64,000 nucleotides of DNA from Alphaproteobacteria bacterium (GTDB taxonomy: Bacteria > Pseudomonadota > Alphaproteobacteria > Rhizobiales > Rhizobiaceae), in assembly GCA_016861165.1 (NCBI GenBank), contig BOKV01000011.1, positions 1-64,000 of the forward strand. Reading direction: 5' to 3'. The notes under the pieces are model-generated. The model did no database searches. It had not been told where the DNA came from and saw nothing but the letters and a program-made list of their open reading frames with translations. Of this stretch, positions 37,209 through 49,686 are shown piece after piece. The position numbers were made by a program, and so were the translations under genes. Each line of letters starts with the position of its first letter. Position 1 is the first letter of the stretch.

Positions 37209-37261
37209 GACCGCGCCGGCCGTGCTTGCCTCGGGCCGGCCAACAGCTCGGAAAGCGCAGC

Positions 37262-38256
<995 letters not shown>

Positions 38257-38260
<4 letters not shown>

Positions 38261-39228
38261 GCGTCGCCGCCACCACGCTGTCGCGCTCGGGCGGCCCGGC
38301 CATCCTGGAAGGCCGCGGCGGCCTGTTCGGTGCTCTCTCCGACCTGTTCTGGCGCCGGCCGGGTCTGCTGCTGCTCCTGCTGCTGGCGCCGCCGCTTGCC
38401 TGGCTCGGCATCGTCTATCTGGGCTCGCTCGCGGCGCTATTGGCCCACAGCTTCTTCTCGATCGATGCCTTCTCGGGACTGATCGTCTACGAGCCGACGC
38501 TCCGCACCTATGGCGAACTGCTGCTGCCGGCCAATATCGACATCATCGTGCGCACGGTGGCGATGGCGGCGATCGTCACGCTCGCCTCGGCGGCAATCGC
38601 CTTCCCCATCGCCTACTACGCGGCGCGCTATGCCCGCGGCAAATGGAAGGCGCTGTTCTATCTCGGCGTGATGCTGCCATTGTGGTCGAGCTACCTGGTC
38701 AAGGTCTATGCCTGGAAGCTGATCCTGGCCAAGGAGGGCATTCTCAACTGGCTGTTCGCCAAGCTGCACATGACCTGGCTGCTGGAGGCGTGGCTGTCGC
38801 TGCCGGTGGTGGGCGGCAATTCGCTGTCCTTCTCCTATACCGGCACCTTCATCGTGTTCGTTTATGCCTGGCTGCCGTTCATGATCCTGCCGATCCAGGC
38901 GGCGCTGGAGCGGGTGCCGGTGAGCCTCACCGAGGCCTCGGCCGATCTCGGCGCAAGGCCCCGCCAGACCTTCCGCCACGTGATCTTCCCGCTCGCCCTG
39001 CCGGGTATCGTCGCCGGCTCGATCTTCACCTTCTCGCTGACGCTCGGCGACTACATCATCCCGCAGATCGTCGGCACCTCGCGGCTGTTCATCGGCCAGG
39101 CCGTCTATGCCCATCAGGGCACGGCCGGCAACATCCCGCTGGCGGCCGCCTTTTCCGTCGTGCCCATCGTCGTCATGGGCTTCTATCTGTGGGGCGCGCG
39201 GCGCATGGGGGCGTTCAATGCGCTCTGA
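38257..39228 (+). CDS. Polyamine-type ABC permease (YdcU/PotB-like)
   Basis: A 323-residue permease with an N-terminal helix ([20 protein letters not shown]) and about six membrane segments. The coupling loop is [22 protein letters not shown]. It overlaps the ATPase gene by 4 bases and the next permease gene by 11, so the subunits are translationally coupled. Length matches YdcU (about 313). Confidence 0.92.
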
Positions 39229-40027
39229 GCGCGCCACCCCACTCGGCCTGAAGGTCGCCGCCGGCGCCGGCCTCGCTTTCCTGCATCTGCCGATCCTGCT
39301 GATCTTCGTCTATGCCTTCACCACCGAGGACAAGAGCTACCAGTGGCCGCCGCCCGGCTTCACCGCGCAGTGGCTGGCGGTCACCTGGAACCGGCCCGAT
39401 GTCTGGCAGGCGCTGGCGTTGTCGGTGAAGGTCGCCGCCATCTCGACCGCCATCGCGCTGGTGCTCGGCACGCTGTGCGCGGCCGCCGTCAGCCAGTCGC
39501 GCTTCTTCGGGCGCGAGACCATCTCGCTGCTCGTCATCCTGCCGATCGCGCTGCCCGGCATCATCACCGGCATCGCGCTGCGCTCGGCCTTCTCGATCGC
39601 CGAGATCCCGTTCTCGTTCTGGACCATCGTGCTCGGCCACGCGACCTTCTGCGTGGTCGTGGTCTACAACAACGCGGTCGCCCGGTTCCGCCGTACCTCG
39701 GCCTCGCTGATCGAGGCCTCCTTCGACCTCGGCGCCGACGGCTTTCAGACCTTCCGCTACGTCATCCTGCCCAATCTCGGCACGGCGCTGCTGGCCGGCG
39801 GCATGCTCGCCTTCGCGCTTTCCTTCGACGAGGTCATCGTCACCACCTTCACCGCCGGCCAGCAGCAGACCCTGCCGATCTGGATGCTCGAGGAACTGGT
39901 GCGCCCGCGCCAGCGCCCGGTCACCAATGTGGTGGCGATGGTCGTCGTGATCGTCACGCTGATCCCGATCCTCGCCGCCTTCTACATCACCCGCGACGGC
40001 GACCAGATCGCCGGCGGCGGCAAATAG
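39218..40027 (+). CDS. Polyamine-type ABC permease (YdcV/PotC-like)
   Basis: A 269-residue permease. The first helix is [18 protein letters not shown], and the EAA loop is [22 protein letters not shown]. The ATG at 39218 lies inside the end of the previous gene, with GGGGG upstream; the frame is open earlier but lacks similarity. Partner of the PotB-like permease; length agrees with YdcV (about 264). Confidence 0.92.
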   Translation: MRSERATPLGLKVAAGAGLAFLHLPILLIFVYAFTTEDKSYQWPPPGFTAQWLAVTWNRPDVWQALALSVKVAAISTAIALVLGTLCAAAVSQSRFFGRETISLLVILPIALPGIITGIALRSAFSIAEIPFSFWTIVLGHATFCVVVVYNNAVARFRRTSASLIEASFDLGADGFQTFRYVILPNLGTALLAGGMLAFALSFDEVIVTTFTAGQQQTLPIWMLEELVRPRQRPVTNVVAMVVVIVTLIPILAAFYITRDGDQIAGGGK

Positions 40028-40045
40028 CTCCCAAGGAGGAAGAAG

Positions 40046-41470
40046 ATGGACACCCAGATGTTGATCGGCTCGAAATTCGAGAGCGGCACGGAAGCAGCCG
40101 AGACGATCCTCAACCCGCGCAACGGCGAGACGATCATGGAGCTTGCCGAAGCCTCCCAGGGGCAGATCGACACGGCCGTGGCCGCCGCGCGCAAGGCGTT
40201 CGCGACATGGTCGCGCACCACGCCGGCCCAGCGCGCCGGCTATCTGCTCAAGATCGCCGAGCGCATCGAAGCCGATGCGCAGGCCTTCGCGGCGCTGGAG
40301 GCGCTCAACTGCGGCAAGCCGATCAACGCCGTGCTCAACGACGAGATTCCGGCGATCGTCGACTGCTACCGGTTCTTCGCCGGCGCCGTGCGGGCGCTGC
40401 CCGGCGTGGTGGCCGGCGAATACATGCCCGGCCACACCTCGATGATCCGCCGCGATCCGATCGGCGTCGTTGCCTCGATCGCGCCGTGGAACTACCCGCT
40501 GATGATGATGGCCTGGAAGCTGGCGCCGGCGCTCGCCGGCGGCAACACGATCGTGTTCAAGCCGTCGGAGCAGACGCCGCTCACCGCGCTGAAGCTCGCC
40601 CGGGTGCTGGCCGAAATCCTGCCCGAGGGCGTGTTCAACCTGGTGCTGGGGCGCGGCGAGAGCGTCGGCAACGCGCTCATCAATCATCCGGGCGTCGCCA
40701 TGATATCGATCACCGGCGACATCGCCACCGGCAAGAAGGTGCTCCAGGCGGCGGCCAAGTCGGTCAAGCGCACCCATCTGGAGCTGGGCGGCAAGGCGCC
40801 GGTGGTCGTGTTCGACGACGCCGACCTGGATGCGGTGGTCAGGGGCCTGCGCGCCTTCGGCTACTACAATGCCGGCCAGGACTGCACGGCGGCCTGCCGC
40901 ATCTATGCCGGCTCAAAAGTCTATGACCGGCTGGTGGCCGACCTGACCGCCGCGGTCGCGACGATCCGCTATGGCGAGGCCGACGACACGAGGAACGAGA
41001 TCGGGCCCTTGATCTCCAGGCGCCAGCGCGATCGGGTCGCCTCGTTCGTCGAGCGGGCGGCCGAGTTGAAGCACATCGAGATCACCACCGGCGGCAAGCC
41101 GGCCAATGGCAGCGGCTTCTTCTACCAGCCGACCGTGGTGGCCGGCGCCCGCCAGGAAGACGAGATCGTGCGCCGCGAGGTGTTCGGCCCGGTCGTCTCG
41201 GTCACCCGCTTTTCCGACGTCGACCAGGCGGTGGCCTGGGCCAACGATTCCGACTATGGCCTGGCCTCGTCGGTGTGGACGCGCGACGTGGGCCGCGCGA
41301 TGGCCTGCGCGGCGCGCCTGCAATATGGCTGCACCTGGATCAACACCCATTTCATGCTGGTCAACGAGATGCCGCATGGCGGCCTGAAACAGTCCGGCTA
41401 CGGCAAGGATATGAGCCTCTACGCGCTGGAGGACTACACGGCCGTGCGCCACGTCATGGTGGCGCATTGA
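40046..41470 (+). CDS. patD: Gamma-aminobutyraldehyde dehydrogenase
   Basis: Oxidises 4-aminobutyraldehyde, from putrescine, to 4-aminobutyrate with NAD+. The 474 residues equal the E. coli enzyme (YdcW). The general base is E246 in LELGGKA, the nucleophile C280 in GQDCTAACR, and [11 protein letters not shown] is conserved. The ATG at 40046 follows AAGGAGGAAGAAG. It closes the ydcSTUV-like operon, which together imports a polyamine and oxidises its aldehyde. No transaminase is visible in the window. Betaine aldehyde dehydrogenase activity is the main alternative. Confidence 0.88.
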   Translation: MDTQMLIGSKFESGTEAAETILNPRNGETIMELAEASQGQIDTAVAAARKAFATWSRTTPAQRAGYLLKIAERIEADAQAFAALEALNCGKPINAVLNDEIPAIVDCYRFFAGAVRALPGVVAGEYMPGHTSMIRRDPIGVVASIAPWNYPLMMMAWKLAPALAGGNTIVFKPSEQTPLTALKLARVLAEILPEGVFNLVLGRGESVGNALINHPGVAMISITGDIATGKKVLQAAAKSVKRTHLELGGKAPVVVFDDADLDAVVRGLRAFGYYNAGQDCTAACRIYAGSKVYDRLVADLTAAVATIRYGEADDTRNEIGPLISRRQRDRVASFVERAAELKHIEITTGGKPANGSGFFYQPTVVAGARQEDEIVRREVFGPVVSVTRFSDVDQAVAWANDSDYGLASSVWTRDVGRAMACAARLQYGCTWINTHFMLVNEMPHGGLKQSGYGKDMSLYALEDYTAVRHVMVAH

Positions 41471-41880
41471 AGGTCTTTCCGAGCGGCAATGCGCGATCGA
41501 CCCGTTGATGCCCGGACGGGCAGACCGGAGTTCCGATCCCGTTCCCGCGTTTCGCCTGCCGGTGTTCCGGTGATGCCGCCGAGCCGCTTGGAGCATGATC
41601 CGATCCAACCGGATCGGAATGTTGCAGGATCTGTATGTTCTGCCGCATCAGCTCGCCTGCCACGCGCAGCCGCCGGCGCCTCGCGTCGGCCGGGCTGAAG
41701 CCGTCCACCATCTTTTGCATCGTCGCCGGGTAGGGGAGCGGCGGCGTCTGGCGCCAGCCCCGCGCCGGCCATGAACGCTGCCGCCCCGTCAGCCCCGCGT
41801 GGCCACCCCTCGGCCAGCCTTGGGCCACCCCTGTTCCGCCCCGCGCCAACCCGGTGCCAACCCGGCTCCGATGGCGACTA
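41471..41880. other. Intergenic stretch without a supported gene
   Basis: Between patD and the next importer. It holds the palindromic repeat at 41583-41650 and short degenerate direct repeats: GGCCACCCCT twice at 41811-41832 and GCCAACCCGG twice at 41845-41865. Small open frames here have no recognisable product and no ribosome site. Confidence 0.7.
41583..41650. repeat. Palindromic intergenic repeat, copy B
   Basis: GAGCATGATCCGATCCAACC then GGATCGGAAT, with CCGATCC pairing to GGATCGG, followed by a tail GATCTGTATGTTCTGCCGC. The hairpin-plus-tail layout matches copies at 4333 and 59137. GAGCATGATCC at its edge is a common start of intergenic repeats in Hyphomicrobiales. Confidence 0.6.
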
Positions 41881-41928
41881 TTGACAGCGGCGGCATACGG
41901 TGATTTATATTCGACCGTCTGGTTGGTC
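41881..41928 (+). promoter_or_regulatory. Promoter and TetR-type operator of the second importer operon
   Basis: TTGACA (41881-41886) is a perfect -35, and TATATT (41906-41911) the best -10 with a long 19 bp spacer. One base further on begins GACCGTC-TG-GTTGGTC (41913-41928), an imperfect copy of the island-wide palindrome. The same TATATT-operator order is seen at 61998-62022. Confidence 0.75.
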
Positions 41929-41968
41929 TAATATCATCAACCCACCGTTTCTCGCTTGGGAGGAGCTC

Positions 41969-43159
41969 ATGGCTTCGTTTGGAAAGGCCGCGTCGCTGGC
42001 GCTGGCCGCAGCATTGTCGATCGGGCTGGCGACCTTGCCGGCATCAGCCGAGGACGCGCCGGGGGTCACGCCCGACAGCGTCAAGATCGGCTCGTGGGTG
42101 GCGCTCAGCGGCCCGGTCGCCGTCTACGGCGTGCCGCTCAGGGCCGGTGTCCAGTCCTATTTCGACCTGGTCAATGACCGCGGCGGCATCAACGGCCGCA
42201 AGATCGAGTGGATCGTCGAGGACAATGCCTATAATCCGCAGCAGACTGTCGCCATCGCGCGCAAGCTGATTTCGAGCGACAACGTGCTGGCGCTGGTGGT
42301 GCCGCATGGCACCGGCCAGTCGGCGGCTGCCTTCCCCTACGCCATCGACCAGCAGAAGGTGCCGATGCTGCTGCCCTATGGCGGCGCCAAGGACTGGTAC
42401 GACCCGCTGAAGCCGGGCCTGCTCGGCCTGCATGTCCTCTATGAGGACCAGGCGGCCGCCATCGGTCGCTGGGCCGCCCAGGACGGCCACAAGAAGGTGC
42501 TGGTCATCTACGGCGCCAACGCCGCCTTCGAGAACGTCGCCAACCATGTCGAGCCCGGCGTCAAGGCGCTGAGCCAGGACGCCAGCGTCGAGCTGCTGCC
42601 GGTCAAGATCGGCACCACCGACTACGGACCGATCGTGCTCGACATCATGAACCGCAAGCCGGACGCCATCGTCTGCATCCAGCTCCTGCAGGAGATCGTG
42701 CTGCTGTCAAAGGGGCTCAAGCAGCAGGGCGCCGACATCCAGGTCTACAGTTACGCGCCGACCGTTGGCCAGGCCACCATCGATCTCGGCGGCGAGTTCG
42801 TCGAAGGGCTGAAGGCGCCGTCGCTGACCAACTCGCCATTCTCCGACCATCCGGCTGCCCAGGAATATCGCGAGGCGCTCGCCAAATACGCCCCCGGCGA
42901 GAAGCCCGACTTCGTCTCCTATCTCGGCTTCGGCGCGGCCAAGATATTCGCCGAGGCGCTGTCGAAGGCGCAGGAGCCGCTCACCCGCGAGTCGCTCCTG
43001 GGCGCCTTCCATGCGATGCAGGGCTATGACTCCGGCATCTTCCCGCCGGTGACCTTCGCGCAGGAACGGCCGCTCGGCGGCCATCTGCTACAGCCGATGC
43101 AGGTCAAGGACGGCAAGTGGGTCGAGGTTGGCGACGTGATCGACGTCAACCAGTTCTAG
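41969..43159 (+). CDS. Liv-type periplasmic substrate-binding protein
   Basis: A 396-residue periplasmic binding protein. Residues 1-27 form a signal peptide (ASLALAAALSIGLATLPASA, cut after ASA). The mature start has VKIGSWVALSGPVAVYG, typical of Leu/Ile/Val-type binding folds, and RGGINGRKIEWIVEDNAYNP follows. The ATG at 41969 has GGGAGGAGC upstream. It is the first gene of a seven-gene operon ending at 49686 and lies under a TetR-type operator. Its ligand is presumably the growth substrate degraded by the downstream CoA-ester enzymes. Confidence 0.92.
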   Translation: MASFGKAASLALAAALSIGLATLPASAEDAPGVTPDSVKIGSWVALSGPVAVYGVPLRAGVQSYFDLVNDRGGINGRKIEWIVEDNAYNPQQTVAIARKLISSDNVLALVVPHGTGQSAAAFPYAIDQQKVPMLLPYGGAKDWYDPLKPGLLGLHVLYEDQAAAIGRWAAQDGHKKVLVIYGANAAFENVANHVEPGVKALSQDASVELLPVKIGTTDYGPIVLDIMNRKPDAIVCIQLLQEIVLLSKGLKQQGADIQVYSYAPTVGQATIDLGGEFVEGLKAPSLTNSPFSDHPAAQEYREALAKYAPGEKPDFVSYLGFGAAKIFAEALSKAQEPLTRESLLGAFHAMQGYDSGIFPPVTFAQERPLGGHLLQPMQVKDGKWVEVGDVIDVNQF

Positions 43160-43229
43160 TCGAAGCCGGGTCGGCGTGCCGCCCGGCCGGTGGTCGGGCG
43201 GTGGCGCGTGGCGGCATCCGCCCCCGGGC

Positions 43230-43251
43230 AAGGCCGGCGCGCGCCGGCCTT
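43230..43251 (+). promoter_or_regulatory. Perfect 22-base palindrome between binding-protein and permease genes
   Basis: AAGGCCGGCGC at 43230-43240 is followed directly by its reverse complement at 43241-43251. The transcript would form a very stable hairpin 70 bases past the binding-protein stop. With TTCCC rather than a T-run it should cause at most partial termination, lowering permease relative to binding-protein expression. Confidence 0.7.
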
Positions 43252-43308
43252 CCCAATGGCACAAATCCCGTGGATGCTCTGCGGTTCTGAAGGCGAGGAG
43301 CTGGGACA

Positions 43309-44184
43309 ATGGGCGACATCATCTCGTTGATCATATCCGGCATCGCCAATGGCTCGGCCTATGCGCTGCTCGCGCTCGGCATCGTCATCATCTTCCGTTC
43401 GACCGACACGGTGAACTTCGCCATCGGCGACACCGGCACGCTGGCGACCTTTGCGGCGCTGAGCGCGATCGCGGCGGGGGTGCCGATCGCGGCGGCCTTC
43501 TTCCTGGCGATCGCGGTGGCCGGCGTCGTCGGCATAGCGGCCGAGCGCCTGCTCATCCGTCCGCTCGGCCATGGCCAGCACCTCCTGTTCGTCGCGCTGG
43601 TCATCACCATCGGCCTCGGGCTGGTGATGCAGGCCGGCATGGGCGCCTTCTGGGGCAACACGCCGAAGCCGTTCCCGCCGCTGGTGCCCGGCTGGATCCA
43701 GGTGGCCGGGGTCGCCATCTCGCTCAACAAGATCGCGGCGACCGTCTTCGCGCTGATCGCCATGGGTTTCGTCGCCTGGTTCTTCGGCTACATGCCGTTC
43801 GGCATTGCCATGCGGGCGAGCGCGGAGGACCCGCTCGCCGCCCGCATGCTCGGCCTCAACACCGGGCGCATCGCCTCGATCGCCTGGTTCCTCGGCTGCG
43901 GGCTCGCGGCGATAGCCATGTTCTTTTTGGCGGCCGAATCCTCGCTCAATCCGCACATCGCCCACAGCCCGCTGTTTCGCGCCTTCGCGGGCGTCTTTCT
44001 GGGCGGCCTGACCTCGATGCCGGGTGCCGTCATCGGCGGCTTCGCCATCGGTGTGCTCGATAACATCGCCGGCCACTACATCTCGGCCAACTATCGCGAC
44101 ACCATTGTCTTCACCGTGATCGTCGTGGTGCTGTTCGTCCGTCCGGCCGGGTTCCTCGGCTCCATCCGCAAGGAGCGCGTGTGA
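43309..44184 (+). CDS. LivH-type ABC permease
   Basis: A 291-residue permease with an N-terminal IISGIANGSAYALLALGIV helix and the LivH-like VNFAIGDTGTLATFAALSA stretch (the usual NLAHG reads NFAIG). The C-terminus is FVRPAGFLGSIRKERV. The ATG at 43309 has GAGGAG about 11 bases upstream. Its stop overlaps the start of the fused permease-ATPase gene as TGATG. Confidence 0.9.
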   Translation: MGDIISLIISGIANGSAYALLALGIVIIFRSTDTVNFAIGDTGTLATFAALSAIAAGVPIAAAFFLAIAVAGVVGIAAERLLIRPLGHGQHLLFVALVITIGLGLVMQAGMGAFWGNTPKPFPPLVPGWIQVAGVAISLNKIAATVFALIAMGFVAWFFGYMPFGIAMRASAEDPLAARMLGLNTGRIASIAWFLGCGLAAIAMFFLAAESSLNPHIAHSPLFRAFAGVFLGGLTSMPGAVIGGFAIGVLDNIAGHYISANYRDTIVFTVIVVVLFVRPAGFLGSIRKERV

Positions 44185-45975
44185 TGAAGCTCGCCTCCAA
44201 CCGCCCGGCGCGCGCCGCGCTGATCGCGCTCTGCGGCCTCCTCACCTGGCTGGTGGTGGTCCATTCCGGCCTCGTTGGCGACTATGTCGGGTTCGTCGTC
44301 GTCGCCATCGCCTATTTCGCGGTGGTAACCATGGCCGTGTCGATGCTGGCGGGCTATTGCGGCATCTGGCCGATCGGTCACACCGCCTTCACCGCGACCG
44401 GCGCCTATCTGACGGTCAATCTGGGGCTTGCCGGCCTGCCGATCGAGGCGATCGTGCCGATCGCGGTCGTCACGGCGGCAGTGATCGGCTATCTGCTCGG
44501 CATGACGGCCGGCCGGTTCTCGATCCTCTATTTCGGCCTGCTGACGCTGGCGCTGAGCCTCGCCGCCTTCGAGGTGATCGGGCGCTGGGACCAGTTCACC
44601 GGGGGCGAGCACGGCATCGTCGTCCCGGCGATCCCCTCACTGCTGGCTGGCCGCCCGATCGGCCTGACGGACGCCACGGGTTTCACCCTGATCGTTGCGA
44701 CCGTCGCGTTCATGGCGGTCGACCTCGTCTGCCGCGGTCCGGTTGGGCGCCGCTGGCTGGCGATCAAGAGCCAGCGCATTGCCTCGATGGCCTGCGGCTT
44801 CGTGCCGCCGCGCGAGAACGCCACCGCCTTCGGCTTCTCGGCCGGGCTCGCCGCCATGTCGGGCTGCGCCATGGCGATCGCCATCGGCTATCTCGATCCG
44901 GAAGGCTTCTCTCTCAATGCCGGCGTCACCATGCTGGTGGCGACCGTCGTCGGCGGCACCGGCAGCATTCTCGGCGCAATCTTCGGCGCCGCCTTCATCG
45001 TCGGCGTGCCGGAACTGGCGCGCGGCACCAGCAATGTCGCCCCCTTCATCTATGGCGGGGCGATGATCCTGGTGCTGCTGTTCCTGCGCAAGGGCGTGGT
45101 GCCGAGCATCATCGAGCTGCTGTCCGGCGGTTCGCGTGGCGCGCGCATGAAGGCGGCGGGACAGGGCGCCGCCAGGGGCGGCGACCTCGCCGCGCTGGTC
45201 GCCGACGTGTTGCCGAACCGCGGCAGCGATCTCGTTATCGAGGATGTGTCGGTCGCCTTCGGCGGCGTCAAGGCACTGCAGAACGTGTCGATCACGGTTC
45301 CGGCCGGCCGCGCCATCGGCCTGATCGGTCCGAACGGCTCCGGCAAGACGACGCTGCTCAACGTGCTGAGCGGTTTCGTCAAGCCGAAATCGGTCGGTAC
45401 GCTGAAGGTCGGCAGTGTCGACCTGCAGGGGCTGGCGCCATGGGTGCGGATCGAGGCCGGCTTCGGCCGCACCTTCCAGCACGCCGAACTGTTCGGCGAA
45501 CTGACGATCCGCGACGCGCTGCGCGTCGTGGCCCGCCAGGGCAGGGCGAGCCGGCTTGCCGCCGGCAGAACGCTCGTTGATGCCGACGCGGTGGCCGAGC
45601 GCATCATCGCCGGGCTCGGACTCGGCGAGGTGGCCGACAGCAAGCCGCACTTCCTGCCGTTCGGAATCCAGAAGGTCGCCGACATCGCGCGGGCGTTGGC
45701 CGGCGGGGCCGGGGTGCTGGCCTTGGACGAGCCGTTCTCCGGTCTCGACGCCGACGAATCGGCCAAGCTGCGTGCGATCCTGCGCGAACTGCGACAGGCG
45801 GGCGTCACCATTCTCATCATCGACCATGTCGTGCACGAAATCTTCGACCTCGCCGAATCGGTCTACGTGCTGGACTTCGGCAGCGTCATCGCTCACGGCA
45901 CACCGGCGGAGATCAGGGCCAATCCGAAAGTGCGCGAGGCCTATTTCGGCATCACCGAGACGGCGGAGGCGCAGC

Positions 45976-45983
<8 letters not shown>
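44184..45983 (+). CDS. Fused LivM-type permease and LivG-type ATPase
   Basis: A 599-residue fusion. Residues 1 to about 315 form a LivM-type permease (MLAGYCGIWPIGHTAFTATG, TMLVATVVGGTGSILGAIFG). A basic/alanine linker (about 316-350) leads to a LivG-type ATPase with Walker A GPNGSGKT at 382-389, the LivG-like signature LPFGIQKVADIARAL and Walker B LALDEPFSGLD. The ATG at 44184 (TGATG overlap) has AAGGAG upstream; a GTG at 44181 is also possible. Fusing these two subunits fixes a permease to its own nucleotide-binding domain; LivF is encoded separately just downstream. Confidence 0.92.
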
Positions 45984-46718
<735 letters not shown>

Positions 46719-46719
<1 letters not shown>

Positions 46720-48044
46720 TGCGGGCGAGCCTTGACTGCGACCTCGTCGTGATCGGCGGGGGCATGGCCGGCATGACGGCGGCGGCGCGGGCGGCGGGCG
46801 CCGGGGCACGTGTTGTGGTCGTCGAAAAGGCGGCGGAGATCGGTGGCTCGGCGGCACTGTCGGGCGGCTATCTGTGGACATCGACATCGCTCGCGCAGAT
46901 GCGGCGGCACGACGACGGCGACCCCGACCTGCACGCCGTTGTCATCGAGGAATATCCGGCCGTGCTCGAATGGCTGCGCCAGCGCGGCATCGAGATGGGG
47001 CCGCCGCAGCCGGTGTTGTTCGGCCGCGGCTGCCAGATCGACATGCAGGGGCATCTGCGCGGAGCGGTTCGTGATGTCGAGGCGGCCGGCGGACACGTCG
47101 TGCGCAACACCGAGACGCTCGCGATCCTGCGCGAAGGCGCCGGCGTGGCCGGCGTCGTCACCAGCCATGCCGACGGCGAGGCCGAGTTGCGGGCGCGAAA
47201 GGTGCTGATCGCCACCGGCGGCTTCCAGGGCGACGCCGAGATGCGGGCGCGCCACATCCACCCGGCGGCGCGCGACATGGGCCTGCGCTCCAACCCGGTC
47301 AGCAACGGCGCCGGGTTGGCGCTCGGCATCGCCGCCGGCGGGGCCATGGCCGGGCCGAATTCCGGCTTCTACGGCCATCTGGTCGCCCATCCGGTGGCGC
47401 TGAAGACTGATTCCGATTTCGTCAATTACACGCAATACCACTCGATCCATGGCGTGCTGCTCAACCGCGAAGGCCGGCGCTTCGTCGACGAGAGCCATGA
47501 CGATCACGCCAGTTCGCAGGTGGCGCTGCGCCAGACTGGCGCAACCACGCTGCTGGTCTGGGATGCCCGCGTGCAGCGGGATTTCGCCACGGCGGCACCG
47601 GTGGCCGGAGCAGCCCCGCTCGACCGCTTCGAGCTTGCCGTCAAGGCCGGCGCGCGCGGCGGGCGCTTCGACCGGCTGGAGGACATCGCCCGCTTCGCCG
47701 ACAGCCTCGGTTTCGACGGATCAGCGTGCGTCGCCACGCTCGCATCCTTCAACCACCAGGTTGCTCGTGCGCCGGAGGCGCTGGAGCCGCCGCGCGAGGG
47801 CCACTACCGGCCGGTCGACAAGCCGCCCTTCTATGTGCTCGAGGTCGCTTCGGCGATTACCTTCACCTTCGCGGGCCTGTGGACCGATGCGCGGGCGCGG
47901 GCGCTCGATCCGTTCGGGGCGCCGATCGAAGGGCTGTACGTGGCCGGCGCCGATGTTGGCAATGTCTATCGACGCGGCTATAGCGGCGGCCTGGCGCTGG
48001 CCGCCACCTTCGCCTTCCGGGCGATGCGCACGGCCGGGTTCTGA
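46719..48044 (+). CDS. FAD-dependent oxidoreductase (fumarate reductase/KstD-like family)
   Basis: A 441-residue flavoprotein of the FAD_binding_2 family. The dinucleotide motif is IGGGMAGMTAAARAA near residue 12, GGSAALSGGYLW follows, and the C-terminal FAD segment is GLYVAGADVGNVYRRGYSGGLALA. The family includes fumarate reductase, 3-ketosteroid dehydrogenases and other enzymes adding or removing alpha-beta double bonds. No signal peptide is seen. Start and stop overlap its neighbours (TGATG at 46717). Encoded right after the importer, it may dehydrogenate or reduce the imported ring compound; the substrate is unknown. Confidence 0.88.
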
Positions 48045-48065
48045 ACCGAGGCGGAGCAGGCGGAA

Positions 48066-48950
48066 GTGGTCGATTTCGACGGAAAGGTCGCCGTGGTTAC
48101 CGGAGCGGCAAGCGGCATTGGCCGGGCGCTGGCCGAGCGCTTCGCCGCCGAGGGGATGCGCCTGGTGCTGGCCGACATCGAACCGGCCCCGCTTCAGGCG
48201 GCTGCCGAGGCGCTGCGGGCCACCGGCGCGCCAGTCGAGTGGTGGGTGACCGATGTTGCGGACGCGGCCGCGGTCGAGGCGCTGGCAGAGACCGCCTACG
48301 GCCGTTTCGGTGCCGTTCACGTCTTGTGCAACAATGCCGGCATCGTGCCGGGTGGCCGTTTCCGCCCGATCTGGGAGTTCGCTCCGGAAGACTGGGCATG
48401 GACCATGGGCGTCAACCTGATGGGCATCGTCCACGGCACTGCGAGCTTCGTGCCGCGCATGCGGGCGACGGGCGAATGGGGACACGTCGTCAACACGATA
48501 TCGGTGGCCGGACTGTTCGGCGGTGCCAACTCCCCGGTCTACAGCGTCTCCAAGCACGCCGCGCTGCGCGCCACCGAGGCGCTCCATGCGGCGCTCACCG
48601 AGGAGAACTCGCCGATCGGCGTTACCGCGCTCTGCCCGGGGGTGGTGCGGACCGGCATCGGCACGTCGGAGCGAAACCGCCCGCAGGCGCTGCGCCCGGT
48701 AGGGCAGGCGACCCGCGACAGCGACGCGATGCGCCAGGCCGCGGCGGCGGTGACGACGGCCGGGCTGGAGCCAGAGACGGTTGCCGGCATGGTGGTGGAG
48801 GCGATCCGCGAGCGGCGGTTCTATCTCATCACCACGGCCGCCTTCGACAGCGCCATCCGCACCCGCATGGAGGACATCCTGGCGCGCCGCAACCCGACGC
48901 CGGTCGACCTGCTCGCCCTGTCAAAGGGGGATGTCGGTGCCCGAGGGTGA
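48066..48950 (+). CDS. SDR-family oxidoreductase (GTG start)
   Basis: A 294-residue short-chain dehydrogenase. TGAASGIGRA is the cofactor motif, CNNAGI follows, the serine lies in NTISVAG, and YSVSK is the catalytic YxxxK. The C-terminal extension (EPETVAGMVVEAIRERRFYL) is common in SDRs acting on bulky or CoA-linked substrates. The start is GTG at 48066 (GTG GTC GAT TTC), with GGAGCAGG upstream. It overlaps the next SDR gene by 20 bases. Confidence 0.88.
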   Translation: MVDFDGKVAVVTGAASGIGRALAERFAAEGMRLVLADIEPAPLQAAAEALRATGAPVEWWVTDVADAAAVEALAETAYGRFGAVHVLCNNAGIVPGGRFRPIWEFAPEDWAWTMGVNLMGIVHGTASFVPRMRATGEWGHVVNTISVAGLFGGANSPVYSVSKHAALRATEALHAALTEENSPIGVTALCPGVVRTGIGTSERNRPQALRPVGQATRDSDAMRQAAAAVTTAGLEPETVAGMVVEAIRERRFYLITTAAFDSAIRTRMEDILARRNPTPVDLLALSKGDVGARG

Positions 48951-49686
48951 CGTCCGCCGCGTCGTCCTCGTAACCGGCGCGGCCAGCGGCATCGGCGCGG
49001 CGACCGCCCGCGCCTTCGCCGACCGGGGCGCGAACGTGATCCTGACCGACATCGACGAGGCGCGGCTGGCGGGGACGACGGCGGCACTGCCCGGCAGCGG
49101 GCACCTTGCAATGAAGCTCGACGTGATCGAGGAAACCGACTGGCGAGCGGCGCTGGCGGAGGTCGAACACCGCTTCGGGCGGCTCGACGTCCTCGTCAAC
49201 AATGCCGGCTGGGCGACGCTGCGCGCCATCGCCGACACCAGCTTCGAACAATGGCGGCGGATCATCGCCATCAATCTCGACAGCGTCTTCCTCGGCACCA
49301 AACTTGCCATGCCGTTACTGGCCAGGTCGCGCGCCGGCGCCATTGTCAACGTGTCGTCGATCCGCGGCTTCGTCGCCGGTGTCGGCTCCGGCCCCTACAG
49401 CGCGGCCAAGGGCGGCGTACGCATCTTCACCAAGGCGACCGCGATCGAATGCGCGGCGGCCGGCAGCGGCGTGCGCGCCAATTCGGTGCATCCGGGCTGG
49501 GTCGACACGCCGCTGGCGCAGGCGACCGATCCGGCCATCATCGAACAGCTTCGCCAGAGCGTCCCGCAGAAGCGGCTGGCGCGGCCCGAGGAAGTCGCGG
49601 CGGCGATCGTCTTCCTCGCCTCGGAGGAGGCAAGCTACATCAACGGCACCGAACTCCTGGTCGATGGTGGCTTCACGGCGACCTGA
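48931..49686 (+). CDS. SDR-family oxidoreductase
   Basis: A 251-residue short-chain dehydrogenase. TGAASGIGAA, NNAGWA, VSSIRG and YSAAK are the cofactor and catalytic motifs; YINGTELLVDGG closes the protein. The ATG at 48931 sits close to AAAGGGGG; a GTG at 48937 has better spacing, so the N-terminus is uncertain by two residues. It is the last gene of the importer operon, and its stop abuts the stop of a converging gene with no spacer at all (49686/49687). Confidence 0.88.
   Translation: MSVPEGDVRRVVLVTGAASGIGAATARAFADRGANVILTDIDEARLAGTTAALPGSGHLAMKLDVIEETDWRAALAEVEHRFGRLDVLVNNAGWATLRAIADTSFEQWRRIIAINLDSVFLGTKLAMPLLARSRAGAIVNVSSIRGFVAGVGSGPYSAAKGGVRIFTKATAIECAAAGSGVRANSVHPGWVDTPLAQATDPAIIEQLRQSVPQKRLARPEEVAAAIVFLASEEASYINGTELLVDGGFTAT

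Noticed and set aside
41489-41698. Small 69-residue open frame after patD
   Set aside because: No ribosome site, arginine-rich composition, and it overlaps the palindromic repeat.
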